Shown: one piece after another, positions 32,765 through 42,066 of the stretch
Layout: the number at the start of each line of letters is the position of its first letter
How positions within the stretch are numbered: position 1 is the stretch's first letter
The notes under the pieces: generated by a model
Database searches by the model: none
The model's input: only the letters and a program-made list of their open reading frames with translations
What the model was told of the DNA's origin: nothing
Origin: CAYMAZ01 sp964388575
GTDB taxonomy: Bacteria; Bacteroidota; Bacteroidia; Bacteroidales; DTU049
Direction: 5' to 3'
Assembly (NCBI GenBank): GCA_964388575.1
Contig: CAYMAZ010000011.1
Coordinates: 28,072 to 92,071, forward strand
Length of the DNA stretch: 64,000 nucleotides
Made by a program: the position numbers and the translations under genes

Positions 32765-32842
32765 TATTTTTACAAAAAAACTTTTGGGCCTGAAGTAAAG
32801 TGTTTTTTAAAAAGCAAGTAAACCATATAAAAAAGTTTTCTT

Positions 32843-34225
32843 TTATTTGATCATTTTTGATGGATCTACCCACATATTAAATTGATCTTCAGTAACAAGA
32901 CCTGATTCAAGAGCAGCCTGTTTCAGAGTTTTTCCCTCATTATGAGCCTTTTTCGCGATGAATGCAGCATTGTCGTATCCAATATGTGGGTTCAGTGCTG
33001 TAACAAGCATCAGAGAATTATTCAGATGTCTTTTTATTGTATTATGATTCGGTTCAATTCCTACCACACAATTATTCAGAAATGATTTTGAAGCATCTGT
33101 AAGCAGTCTTACTGAAAACAACAAGTTATATATCATCATTGGCATAAACACATTAAGCTGAAAATGTCCGTTTATTCCTCCGATGTTAATTGCGGTATCA
33201 TTTCCGATGACCTGGGCACATATCATCGTCATGGCCTCAGCTTGTGTCGGGTTTATTTTGCCAGGCATGATTGAGGATCCCGGCTCATTTACAGGCAATA
33301 TAATCTCTCCTATCCCACATCGTGGACCTGAAGCCAGCAACCTGATGTTGTTTGCTATGTGCATCAGACTGACAGCCAGTGTTTTCAATGCTCCTGAAGC
33401 TTCAACAAGTGCATCATGGGAGGAAAGTGACTCAAATTTATTTTCAGCACTGACAAAATGGTGCCCTGTAAGGTCGCAGATTTTTGCAGTTACATTTTCC
33501 ACAAACCCTTCTGGTGCATTGATTCCGGTGCCAACTGCCGTACCACCCAGAGCCAGTTCCGACAAATGTTTCAGTGAATGTATTACTGTCTGAATTCCAT
33601 GGCTGATTTGAGAAACATATCCAGAAAATTCCTGACCAAGAGTAAGCGGCGTTGCATCCATTAGATGGGTTCTGCCGGTTTTGATAATCTTCTCAAATTC
33701 CTTCGCTTTTTTGGCAAACCCTTCTTTCAAAGCTTCAACCGCAGGAAGCATTTCTTCTACGATCATCGAATAAGCAGCAATACTCATGGCAGATGCAAAC
33801 ATATCATTGGATGACTGTGACTTGTTCACATCATCGTTTGGATGAATATTCCTTTTCCCTTCACCCAGGGTAAGTCCTGAAAGAACATGAGCTCTGTTTG
33901 AAATGACTTCGTTGACGTTCATATTCGTCTGTGTTCCGCTTCCGGTTTGCCATACAACAAGTGGAAAATGTTCGTGTAATTTTCCTTCAATAATTTCATC
34001 ACATACCCGTACAATACATTTACCTTTTTCTTCCAACAGAACACCAAGCTGAACATTCACTATTGCTGCTGCTTTTTTTGCAATGGCAATTGCCCGGATT
34101 ATTTCATGAGGCATCAACGTCAATCCAATGTTGAAATTCTGTAATGACCTTTGTGTTTGTGCCCCCCAATATTTGTCAGCAGGAACTTCAACAGGTCCAA
34201 GACTATCATATTCAATTCTTTTCAT
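32843..34225 (-). CDS. fumC: fumarate hydratase class II
   Basis: A 460-residue, metal-free class II fumarase interconverting fumarate and malate in the citric acid cycle or its reductive branch. Signature GSSIMPGKINPTQ is present, with TGSGTQTNMNVNEV, the substrate-site HPNDDVNKSQSSND and TGRTHLMDATPLTLGQE. The C-terminal domain (NPHIGYDNAAFIAKKAHNEG) matches FumC. Length is normal. It lies 33 bases downstream of a class I fumarase on the same strand, so both are probably made from one transcript. That is a striking duplication of function with oxygen-stable and oxygen-labile enzymes. Confidence 0.95.
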   Translation of the reverse strand: MKRIEYDSLGPVEVPADKYWGAQTQRSLQNFNIGLTLMPHEIIRAIAIAKKAAAIVNVQLGVLLEEKGKCIVRVCDEIIEGKLHEHFPLVVWQTGSGTQTNMNVNEVISNRAHVLSGLTLGEGKRNIHPNDDVNKSQSSNDMFASAMSIAAYSMIVEEMLPAVEALKEGFAKKAKEFEKIIKTGRTHLMDATPLTLGQEFSGYVSQISHGIQTVIHSLKHLSELALGGTAVGTGINAPEGFVENVTAKICDLTGHHFVSAENKFESLSSHDALVEASGALKTLAVSLMHIANNIRLLASGPRCGIGEIILPVNEPGSSIMPGKINPTQAEAMTMICAQVIGNDTAINIGGINGHFQLNVFMPMMIYNLLFSVRLLTDASKSFLNNCVVGIEPNHNTIKRHLNNSLMLVTALNPHIGYDNAAFIAKKAHNEGKTLKQAALESGLVTEDQFNMWVDPSKMIK

Positions 34226-34258
34226 GATGTATCATCAATTAAAAAATCTTTGCATTAT

Positions 34259-35878
34259 TCAAATCATTTTGTAGAAATCATTTCCCTTGTCATCCACAAG
34301 AATAAATGCGGGAAAATTTTCAACTGTAATTTTATAAATTGCTTCCATTCCAAGTTCTGGATATTCGATCAATTCTACCTTTCTGATGTTTTCCTGCGCC
34401 AGAATAGCAGCAGGACCTCCAATACTTCCCAGATAAAAACCACCATACTTTTTACAGGCATCAGTGACTACCTGGGATCTGTTTCCTTTGGCAATCATAA
34501 TCATGCTTCCTCCATGCTGCTGAAACAGATCTACATATGAATCCATTCTTCCTGCTGTTGTCGGTCCGAAAGATCCGGAAGGCAATCCTTCAGGAGTTTT
34601 TGCAGGACCAGCATAATATACGGGATGATCTTTTACATATCGGGGCAATCCTTCACCATTTTCAAGTCTTTCCCTGAGCTTTGCATGAGCAATATCACGG
34701 GCTACAATGATTGTTCCATTCAGAGTAAGCCTGGTTCCAACAGGATGTTTGCTTAATTCCTTCAGGACAGAATCCATGGGCAGTTCAAGATTCACACGAA
34801 CTGCTCCGGCATTATCATCTGAATTTCTGAGATGTTCAGGAATAAACCGACCAGGATTGGTTTCAAGCTTCTCAATCCATATGCCGTGCCTGTTGATCTT
34901 TGCTCTGATATTCCTGTCTGCAGCACACGAAACACCCATTCCCACAGGACAGGATGCACCATGTCTGGGCAGTCTGATCACTCGAATATCAAGCGCAAAA
35001 TATTTCCCGCCAAACTGAGCACCGATTCCTGTTTCCCGGGCTGCTTTGTATAATTCTTCTTCCAGTCCGATGTCACGAAAGGCTTGTCCTCCCCTATTCC
35101 CTTCACGAGGAAGATAATCCAGATATTTTGTAGTAGCAAGCTTTACAGTTTTGAGATTGTCTTCCGCCGATTTACCACCTATCACAAAGGCTACATGATA
35201 TGGTGGACATGCAGCTGTGCCAAGAGATTTGAGTTTTGATACAAGATATTCCTTCAGTCTGTCCGGATTCAACAATGCTTTGGTTTCCTGAAAAAGTGCA
35301 GTTTTATTCGCCGATCCCCCACCCTTGGCAATAAATAAAAAATTGTACTCATCACCTTTTGTTGCATATATATCAATCTGAGCCGGCAGATTATTCCCTG
35401 AATTAATTTCATGATACATATCAAGTGGAACAATTTGTGAGTACCTCAGATTTTCTTCTATATAGGTTTTGAAAATCCCTTTTGACAAGGCTTCCTCGTC
35501 ATGTCCACCTGTCCACACTGCCTGACCTTTTTTTGCATATATGGTTGCTGTGCCGGTATCCTGACAAAAAGGCAAAACGCCCTGAGCGGATATTTCAGCA
35601 TTACGAAGCATGGTAACTGCAACATACCTGTCATTGTCACTTGCATCCGGATCTTTGAGAATTGCTGCCAGTTGCAGCGCATGTTCTGTTCTTACCATAA
35701 AGGAAACATCTTTCATTGCCCTTGATGCAAGTATTTCAAGTGCCACAGGATCAACGACGAGAACCTCTTGTCCATTAAACCGGTTGATTTTCACATAATC
35801 TGATGATAGTAAATAATAATCTGTATCATCTGAATCCAAAGGAAATGGCTCCTGATAAACAAATTCCAATTTTTTCAT
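34259..35878 (-). CDS. fumarate hydratase class I, single chain [4Fe-4S]
   Basis: A 539-residue iron-sulfur fumarase of the FumA/FumB type with alpha and beta parts fused. The three predicted [4Fe-4S] ligands fall at Cys105 (LPFCQDTGTA), Cys224 (TAACPPYHVAF) and Cys318 (GMGVSCAADRN), the same numbers I recall for E. coli FumA. The C-terminal part holds LPSGSFGPTTAGRMDSYVDL and GNRSQVVTDACKKYGGFYLG of the swivel domain. Its cluster would be sensitive to oxygen and superoxide; the clusters could be supplied by the SUF system encoded at 22890-26544. First gene of the pair with fumC, with a TATATTTG promoter at 35923-35930. Confidence 0.93.
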   Translation of the reverse strand: MKKLEFVYQEPFPLDSDDTDYYLLSSDYVKINRFNGQEVLVVDPVALEILASRAMKDVSFMVRTEHALQLAAILKDPDASDNDRYVAVTMLRNAEISAQGVLPFCQDTGTATIYAKKGQAVWTGGHDEEALSKGIFKTYIEENLRYSQIVPLDMYHEINSGNNLPAQIDIYATKGDEYNFLFIAKGGGSANKTALFQETKALLNPDRLKEYLVSKLKSLGTAACPPYHVAFVIGGKSAEDNLKTVKLATTKYLDYLPREGNRGGQAFRDIGLEEELYKAARETGIGAQFGGKYFALDIRVIRLPRHGASCPVGMGVSCAADRNIRAKINRHGIWIEKLETNPGRFIPEHLRNSDDNAGAVRVNLELPMDSVLKELSKHPVGTRLTLNGTIIVARDIAHAKLRERLENGEGLPRYVKDHPVYYAGPAKTPEGLPSGSFGPTTAGRMDSYVDLFQQHGGSMIMIAKGNRSQVVTDACKKYGGFYLGSIGGPAAILAQENIRKVELIEYPELGMEAIYKITVENFPAFILVDDKGNDFYKMI

Positions 35879-35922
35879 AATATTAAAATTTTTGATGAAA
35901 TTTGGATAGGGTAACTTTTTTT

Positions 35923-35930
35923 CAAATATA
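35923..35930 (-). promoter_or_regulatory. TAnnTTTG promoter of the fumarase pair
   Basis: TATATTTG on the minus strand, 44 bases before the class I fumarase ATG. Confidence 0.5.
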
Positions 35931-36052
35931 AGATTTATTGTTATACATTACATCCTTTTCTTATATGAATTGCTCGGGATTTTTCAAAAAAGTGAAGTCA
36001 ATTCTGAAAAAAGCATGTTTCATAGGAAAGTACTCGTTGTGTTTCGGAGTCC

Positions 36053-36086
36053 TTTGACTATTTATAAAGTTTTGTACGTATTTTTG
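36053..36086 (+). promoter_or_regulatory. -33/-7 promoter of the DUF4831 gene
   Basis: TTTG at 36053-36056 and TATTTTTG at 36079-36086 (22 bases apart), 17 bases before the ATG at 36104. A nearer ATG at 36093 runs straight into a stop after four codons. Confidence 0.6.
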
Positions 36087-36103
36087 CAAAAAATGAAAAC
36101 AGA

Positions 36104-37282
36104 ATGAAAAAACAAATGTTTCCCTGGCGAATTATGATTTTGGCTTTATTATTCCATTCATGCAGTTTAAGCAGTTATGAAGTTTATAAACTGGATCAAC
36201 TGAACGATTTCCTGAAAAAAGAAGGCATGTTTTACTTTCTTCCTCGAACAGTGATCAATTTTGAGATCACAATTGAAAAATCAGATCAAATCAAAGGTCC
36301 TTATGCTGCTTTTTCAGCCAAGTATCTGGGTATTTCCAACGTCATCACTGAAAACAGTACTAAATACAGCATCGTTGATCTTAAAATCAAAACTCAAAAT
36401 GAGCCTGATCCTGAGAAAATATTTTACATTTCTTTTCCAAACTGCATAAACAAAAAACATCAGCTGTTGATATCACTGAAAGAAAATGGCATTATTGAGA
36501 GTGTGAATTTTGATGTCGATTCACTTTCAGTTCAAAATCAACAAATGAAATTTTCTTCACTGCAAAATGAATTTGAAGAAGAAGGACAGCCTTTTAAAAT
36601 GTTCATCAATTATAATATTCTCGAAAAAGTTGACACCATTGTAGAGTTTATTCACATGGATACAATTACCATTGAAAAACAAATTTACAAGCGCTCTGTC
36701 ATAGAAAAAGACTTGGAACACAGAGCTAAAGAAGCTTCAGAATATATCATAAAACTAAATGAATACAAAATGAATCTAATAAGTGGTTATCAGGAAGTTA
36801 CATATTCTGATGCTACGTTAACTCTTATGATCTCGTCAATTGACCAGCAGATTAATGAATATATGTCATTGTTTACCGGAAAAACGATCAATCAAACAAT
36901 GACTTACAATTTCTCTCAGATTCCCGAGTCATCAACCAAAAACACAAGATTATTTTTATTTAGTTTCGAAAAAAATGAAGGATTGAATGATTTTGAATCT
37001 TCAGATCCTTCTAAAAACATATACGTTGAGTTTATGCCCAGCCTAACGACCAGCAAAATTGCACCTGTTGTTGACAACCAATATCAGAACTCAAGAAAAA
37101 GAAAGGGATTCTACTATAATATTCCGGAAAAAACAAAAGTCATACTTTCAAAGGGAAACGGAGAATCAATTTTTGAATCGAATGTGATGATCAATCAATT
37201 TGGGGTTGTACATTATCTTCCTGCAAAACACTACAAGATACTCTATTTCGACAATAGTGCTTCCCTCAGACGTATACAATAG
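36104..37282 (+). CDS. DUF4831 family protein
   Basis: A 392-residue exported protein of the Bacteroidota DUF4831 family. The N-terminal hydrophobic segment (residues 9-18) ends at FHSCSL; Cys20 could be a lipidation site although the lipobox is not canonical. Family text is clear: GMFYFLPRTVINFEITIEKS, KGPYAAFSAKYLGISNVITE, and EPDPEKIFYISFP. The middle carries helical segments (KEASEYIIKLNEYKMNLISG) and the C-terminal part FYYNIPEKTKVIL with LPAKHYKILYF. Function is unknown. Monocistronic, convergent with the ppx gene. Confidence 0.8.
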   Translation: MKKQMFPWRIMILALLFHSCSLSSYEVYKLDQLNDFLKKEGMFYFLPRTVINFEITIEKSDQIKGPYAAFSAKYLGISNVITENSTKYSIVDLKIKTQNEPDPEKIFYISFPNCINKKHQLLISLKENGIIESVNFDVDSLSVQNQQMKFSSLQNEFEEEGQPFKMFINYNILEKVDTIVEFIHMDTITIEKQIYKRSVIEKDLEHRAKEASEYIIKLNEYKMNLISGYQEVTYSDATLTLMISSIDQQINEYMSLFTGKTINQTMTYNFSQIPESSTKNTRLFLFSFEKNEGLNDFESSDPSKNIYVEFMPSLTTSKIAPVVDNQYQNSRKRKGFYYNIPEKTKVILSKGNGESIFESNVMINQFGVVHYLPAKHYKILYFDNSASLRRIQ

Positions 37283-37359
37283 TCACAAACATTTCTTTCT
37301 TTCTTCTTTTCAAAAACAACAAAAAATTACATCAGTTCTCTTTTGCTGAAAAACTCGGA

Positions 37360-38265
37360 TTAAATCTGTTTTCCTGAGCCGGTTCTTTTTTTATGTAGTT
37401 CGAGTATTATCCCATCTGACAGACCTCCTCCTGGGATATGTACTTTATTGATATGGCAATAGTCCATCAGATTTATGAAAATTTTTGAAGCTGGGATAAT
37501 CACATCTGCGCGATCAGGTCGTAATTTAAACCTGATAATCCGACTATGAATATCAAGTGGCTCGAGCAGTGTCAGAATATTTTTCAGTTCCTGTAATTCA
37601 ATATAATCTCTTGAAGGATTCGTAAAAGTACTTTTGAGTGTATTCATATTTCCACCCGTGCCAATAAAATACACATTTTCTTTGTTCTTTGGCAAATTTT
37701 GATCCAGCCACTGATGCATTGATTTCAAAGCTTTTTCTGATATACCTGATGTAAGTGCACGAACAGCACCGATTTTAAATGATTCGGAAACATAATCACC
37801 CGATTTTGACAAAACAGTCAGTTCAAAACTACCACCACCAAGATCTGCCATAAGCTTAACCTTGTATGTTTTTCCTTTATTCACGTAAAGATCCTTGATT
37901 ATTCGGGCTTCTTCGTAACCGTCGATAACATTTACATGAAAATCTGTTTCAGCCTTCAGTAAACCAAGAACCTGAGCAGAATTCTCTGCTTCACGCAATG
38001 CTGCTGTTGCATACACAGCATAGTCGTCCGGTTTGTAAATTCTGATGAGCGAAGAAAAAATATTCAGTGTATCAATCAAGTGTTTGATTCGCTTTGGTGA
38101 TAATCTCCCTTTATCATACACATCCATTCCCAGCCTGATGGGCAAACGAAGAAGAGAGTTTTTAAATACAATCAACTCGTTTTCAACAGGAATGACATTT
38201 GCGAAAAGTATTCTGGCTGCATTTGATCCGATGTCAAGGGCTCCATATAACGGAAAATCTTTCAT
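37360..38265 (-). CDS. ppx: exopolyphosphatase / Ppx-GppA family
   Basis: A 301-residue member of the Ppx/GppA phosphatase family in the actin-like ATPase fold, which degrades polyphosphate from the end or hydrolyses pppGpp. Phosphate-1 loop: GALDIGSNAARILF. The catalytic acidic region is within TAALREAENSAQVL, and phosphate-2 is ADLGGGSFELTV. It is the short form, lacking the extra C-terminal domains of E. coli Ppx. The ATG at 38265 overlaps the ppk stop as ATGA, typical of translational coupling, so I prefer it to the ATG at 38286. Operon order is sixA-ppk-ppx. Confidence 0.9.
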   Translation of the reverse strand: MKDFPLYGALDIGSNAARILFANVIPVENELIVFKNSLLRLPIRLGMDVYDKGRLSPKRIKHLIDTLNIFSSLIRIYKPDDYAVYATAALREAENSAQVLGLLKAETDFHVNVIDGYEEARIIKDLYVNKGKTYKVKLMADLGGGSFELTVLSKSGDYVSESFKIGAVRALTSGISEKALKSMHQWLDQNLPKNKENVYFIGTGGNMNTLKSTFTNPSRDYIELQELKNILTLLEPLDIHSRIIRFKLRPDRADVIIPASKIFINLMDYCHINKVHIPGGGLSDGIILELHKKRTGSGKQI

Positions 38266-40361
38266 TTTTTTAATGTTGAGTAACAATGATGATAATACGC
38301 AAACTGTGATCTGATATTTTCTTCACCTGACTGAACAAATGACTTTGAACCGTTGGCATCATGGATGCGGGCTTTAACATTATCTGACAATTGCATTCTA
38401 AGCTGAGTCATCAGCTCTTTTCTGATGGCAGGATCATAAACAGGGCATGTTACTTCTATCCGGTTATCCAGATTGCGTTGCATCCAATCAGCACTTGACA
38501 GATAATACTCTTCCTGATCGTTGATTTTAAAGTACAGAACTCTTGAATGCTCTAGGAAACGATCCACAATACTGATGGCAGAAATGTTTTCACTGACTCC
38601 TCTGATACCAGGAATAAGGACACAAATACCCCTGACAATCATCTCAATTTTCACCCCTACCTGTGAGGCTTTATACATTTTGTTCACAATATCAATATCT
38701 GTAATGCTGTTTAGTTTGATGATACATTCTGCGGGCTGGTTGTTTTTTGCAGCTTTTATGAGCCGGTTGAACTGTTTGAGAATAAATTTACGTGTATTAA
38801 ACGGCGATACAATAAGATGTTTGAATGAAACCGGCCGATATACCGCTTCAAACAATTCAAAAACACTTCTGACTTCTGATCCGATCTCCTGATTCGCAGT
38901 CATCAGACTGTGATCACAATAAACCTTTGCAGTTGTTTCATTGAAATTACCTGTACCGATAAGTGTATAAAATTTGTCTTTATTATTGTGAAACCTCCTG
39001 ATCTGTATCAGTTTGGAATGAACTTTCAATCCGGGGAAACTATGCAGAATTCTCACACCTTCTTCACGAAGTCGTTCTGACCAATATATATTCAGTCGCT
39101 CATCAAAACGAGCCTGAAGTTCCATGAAAACAGTAACCTGTTTTCCGTTTCGGGCAGCATTAATAAGCGCATTCATCACTTTAGAGTGGTATGCAACCCT
39201 GTACACGGTCATTCTAATGGATTTGACTTCAGGATGAATTGATGCCTCCCTAAGAAAATCAATGATATAGTGAAAGGATTGATACGGAAAGGTTAACATC
39301 ACATCTTTTTTATCCAACACATCAATGATTCTTTTGGCATTGATCAGTTCGGGATGTGGCAGTTGCTCAAAGTCAGGATAGAAATTTTCTGGAGGACCGA
39401 TTTTTGGGAATGACATAAAATCCTTAAAATTATGATATCTGCCTCCACTCACGATGACGTCATCTCTTGTTACAGAGAGCTTTTGCTGAATCATTTTGAG
39501 CAGCTTGTCAGGAATTGACTTGTCATAGACAAATCTAACAGGAGCTCCAACATCACGCTGTTTAAGACTTTCCTGTATTCTGTCCACAAAACTTTTTGAA
39601 ACATCCTGTTCGATGTCAAGTTCAGCATCACGTGTAATTTTTACAGTATATGCCTGAAAATGGTCATAATCAAGCATTAAAAAAATATTTTTAAGAAAAT
39701 ACCTGATCACATCGTCAATCAATATCAAATAGGTTTTTCCATCATTGATTTCAGGCAGTACGATGATTCTTTGTAAATCAGTCAGCGGAATTTCAATTAG
39801 TGCAAAATCTTCTTTCCTGTTAATACCGCTTTTTTTTAGTTGAATTGCCAGATAGGTACTTTCGTCTCTCAATATTGATTCTGAATTAAATTCACTGAGC
39901 ATTATTGGAAATATCTGTGACCGGAGACTGTTCTCATAATAATTTGTAATAAATTCAAGATGTTGAGGGTCTGTAATATTTTTTTCATTTAAAATGACAA
40001 TATCCTGGGTATTCAATGAAGCTACAATTTTTCTGAAAATTGACAAAAAATCCTTCTGGTGCTTAATAACAAGTTCATTCACTTTCCTGAGTACTTGTTG
40101 AGGATTCATCCCAAGTTGGTCACTTTTCTTTCTTTTCAACTGTGCAAGACGCCTGAGTGTTGCCACTCTCACTCTGAAGAATTCATCCATGTTATTTGAA
40201 AAGATCCCCAGAAACTTAATACGCTCCACAAGGGGAGTTTCAGGATCAGCTGCTTCCTGTAGCACCCGTTCATTAAATTGCAACCAGCTGATTTCCCTGT
40301 TCAGATAAATGTCAGAGTCACCTGAGTCGCTTTTATTTGTTACTGTAATCACCTTCCTCAT
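38262..40361 (-). CDS. ppk1: polyphosphate kinase 1
   Basis: A 699-residue PPK1 that polymerises the gamma phosphate of ATP into polyphosphate. Seen: the N-terminal domain (YLNREISWLQFNERVLQEA, ERIKFLGIFSNNMDEFFRVRV), the middle head domain, then phospholipase-D-like catalytic domains with the autophosphorylated His in GLKVHSKLIQI and the second in YCDHSLMTANQEIG. IGTGNFNETTAKVY and the late MQRNLDNRIEVTCPV are also typical. Length is normal. It overlaps sixA by 29 bases and ppx by 4, so all three are probably one transcript. Both synthesis and breakdown of polyphosphate are encoded together. Confidence 0.95.
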   Translation of the reverse strand: MRKVITVTNKSDSGDSDIYLNREISWLQFNERVLQEAADPETPLVERIKFLGIFSNNMDEFFRVRVATLRRLAQLKRKKSDQLGMNPQQVLRKVNELVIKHQKDFLSIFRKIVASLNTQDIVILNEKNITDPQHLEFITNYYENSLRSQIFPIMLSEFNSESILRDESTYLAIQLKKSGINRKEDFALIEIPLTDLQRIIVLPEINDGKTYLILIDDVIRYFLKNIFLMLDYDHFQAYTVKITRDAELDIEQDVSKSFVDRIQESLKQRDVGAPVRFVYDKSIPDKLLKMIQQKLSVTRDDVIVSGGRYHNFKDFMSFPKIGPPENFYPDFEQLPHPELINAKRIIDVLDKKDVMLTFPYQSFHYIIDFLREASIHPEVKSIRMTVYRVAYHSKVMNALINAARNGKQVTVFMELQARFDERLNIYWSERLREEGVRILHSFPGLKVHSKLIQIRRFHNNKDKFYTLIGTGNFNETTAKVYCDHSLMTANQEIGSEVRSVFELFEAVYRPVSFKHLIVSPFNTRKFILKQFNRLIKAAKNNQPAECIIKLNSITDIDIVNKMYKASQVGVKIEMIVRGICVLIPGIRGVSENISAISIVDRFLEHSRVLYFKINDQEEYYLSSADWMQRNLDNRIEVTCPVYDPAIRKELMTQLRMQLSDNVKARIHDANGSKSFVQSGEENIRSQFAYYHHCYSTLKK

Positions 40362-40857
40362 TATTAGTCAGATTTTTAGGAAATATCAGATGTTCAAGAG
40401 AGTGATCGCATCCATGGATTGTATTCCATTTTTGTGTGTTGAAACGAACAACACATAAACCACTTGTCGGAAGGTTATCAATTTTTTTCTCAATGAACGC
40501 ATTACAAAAATCGGTGATCATTGGGTTATGACCAACAACCATCAGTGTATCAATGTTATCGGAAGCTGTATATAATGATTCATAATATTTTTCTGTTGAC
40601 ACAAAATACAAATCTTCCTGTATCTGAATATCTTCTATCCTGTATCCAAGAGTAAGTGCCGCTATTTTTGCAGAACTCAGAGCTCTGACTGCAGGACTGG
40701 AAATGATCAATTGGGGAATAATCTTGTGTGTTTTAAGATAATCTGCAATCAGTTGAGTCCTTTTTTGTCCTTTTGAAGTCAGTGGCCTGTCAAAATCACG
40801 TTGAACGGGGACATCCCATGATGACTTCCCATGACGCAAAATGATTAATGTCTTCAT
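40333..40857 (-). CDS. sixA: phosphohistidine phosphatase SixA-type
   Basis: A 174-residue histidine phosphatase of the SixA branch. The catalytic motif is R8-H9-G10-K-S-S-W near the N-terminus (LIILRHGKSSWD), with DRPLTSKGQKR, ISSPAVRALSSAK (second Arg region) and the proton-donor His in MVVGHNPMI. The E. coli protein dephosphorylates phosphohistidine on PtsP; the substrate here is unknown. I chose the ATG at 40857 because the promoter TAAATTTG at 40883-40876 lies upstream of it and downstream of the longer ORF start at 40899. First gene of sixA-ppk-ppx. Histidine phosphatases next to PPK1, itself a phosphohistidine enzyme, suggest a functional link. Confidence 0.85.
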   Translation of the reverse strand: MKTLIILRHGKSSWDVPVQRDFDRPLTSKGQKRTQLIADYLKTHKIIPQLIISSPAVRALSSAKIAALTLGYRIEDIQIQEDLYFVSTEKYYESLYTASDNIDTLMVVGHNPMITDFCNAFIEKKIDNLPTSGLCVVRFNTQKWNTIHGCDHSLEHLIFPKNLTNNEEGDYSNK

Positions 40858-40875
40858 AATGAAATTTTTGAATTG

Positions 40876-40883
40876 CAAATTTA
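40876..40883 (-). promoter_or_regulatory. TAnnTTTG promoter of sixA-ppk-ppx
   Basis: TAAATTTG on the minus strand, 18 bases before the ATG at 40857. It falls inside the longer ORF, which rules out the 40899 start for this transcript. Confidence 0.6.
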
Positions 40884-40965
40884 CGAAAATTTCAATCAAA
40901 AAGTCAGATAATTGGCATGCATTCCCCTATAAGCCCGATACTCTCAGTAATGGCATCAATTATGT

Positions 40966-41952
40966 TTATTGATTTTCCGGAGCTGAATATTGATTATTTT
41001 TTGAATTTTTTCCAAATACACTAAAATGAATATATCGATTTGGATTTAACCTCATATCTTCAAGCAGTAACTGCAAATCCTCAGATGCCTGATTCAGTTT
41101 AAGATAAATTGAGTCACTTTCAAGTAAAAGTCCTATGGAACCTTCTCCCGCATTGATCTTTCTCGTAATCTCACTTATCTCTGCCATTGTTTTACTGGCA
41201 TTGTCAAATGTTGACTGAATATTACTTAGCAGAAGCGTATCAGAAAGATTTGAAAAGTTAGTTATGATATTTGATATTTCTTCATTATTGTTCTTTATGT
41301 TAAGAGTAATTGCCTCAACATTAGAAACAATACTAGCAAGCCGGCTTCTCTGGCTTTTAAGGAGTGTATCGACATTAAACGCTGCACTTTCAAGACTGGC
41401 AATTGTATAACGGATACTTTCAAAAGATTTATTCAGATTTTCTCTAGTCCCTTCGTTAAAGATATACTGAACAACGACCAAAGCAGAATCAAAAGATGAA
41501 AGAAGTGACTCAACCTTTGTCTTGAGTGGCAACATCTGGAGACTTACTTCATCTTTAAGACTTGTCTCCATTTCACCCTTGAGATATTTTCCTGATTCAA
41601 TATACCGTGGCGAATCTCCTAAATGGAGAACAATGGCTCTGGATCCAAGCAAATCCGAACTTTCTATTCTTGCAATACTGTTTTCCGGTATATCAATATC
41701 TTCGTTAACAATGAACCGTACAAGCAATCTTCCGGGTTGATCTTTTTTAAAGGTAATATCAGTTACCTGTCCAACTTTAAACCCGCTAACGGTTACCGGA
41801 CTGGCAACAAGAAGTCCGCTCACATCATCATATTCAGCATAAAAAACACGTTGTTTTGAAAAGACATCCAGGCCTTTGAGGAAATTAATTCCCCAGTAGA
41901 GCAATGCAATGCTTACAATAAAAATTAATCCTAAAATCAGCTTTTTATTCAT
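40966..41952 (-). CDS. MlaD/MCE family protein
   Basis: A protein of about 328 residues with one N-terminal transmembrane helix (KLILGLIFIVSIALLYWGINFL), which anchors it in the inner membrane. A single MCE/MlaD domain (residues about 35-110: FYAEYDDVSGLLVASPVTVSGFKVGQVTDI and GSRAIVLHLG) follows, then a long helical tail (about 130-310). MCE proteins form hexameric rings that bind phospholipids and bridge the envelope for lipid transport. Partner genes for the permease and ATPase (mlaE, mlaF) are not adjacent. The promoter TACATTTG lies at 41981-41988. The ATG at 41958 is an alternative adding two residues. Confidence 0.85.
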   Translation of the reverse strand: MNKKLILGLIFIVSIALLYWGINFLKGLDVFSKQRVFYAEYDDVSGLLVASPVTVSGFKVGQVTDITFKKDQPGRLLVRFIVNEDIDIPENSIARIESSDLLGSRAIVLHLGDSPRYIESGKYLKGEMETSLKDEVSLQMLPLKTKVESLLSSFDSALVVVQYIFNEGTRENLNKSFESIRYTIASLESAAFNVDTLLKSQRSRLASIVSNVEAITLNIKNNNEEISNIITNFSNLSDTLLLSNIQSTFDNASKTMAEISEITRKINAGEGSIGLLLESDSIYLKLNQASEDLQLLLEDMRLNPNRYIHFSVFGKNSKNNQYSAPENQ

Positions 41953-41980
41953 TCCCAAAAATATCCTCTGAATTTAAAGG

Positions 41981-41988
41981 CAAATGTA
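41981..41988 (-). promoter_or_regulatory. TAnnTTTG promoter of the MCE gene
   Basis: TACATTTG on the minus strand, about 28 bases before the start codon. Confidence 0.5.
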
Positions 41989-42066
41989 TAAAAGTTTTTT
42001 CAAACATGTTTCGGCTGACATGAAAATAAATTTAAATTCTCTCATTATCAGGTCTTTGATCATAAT

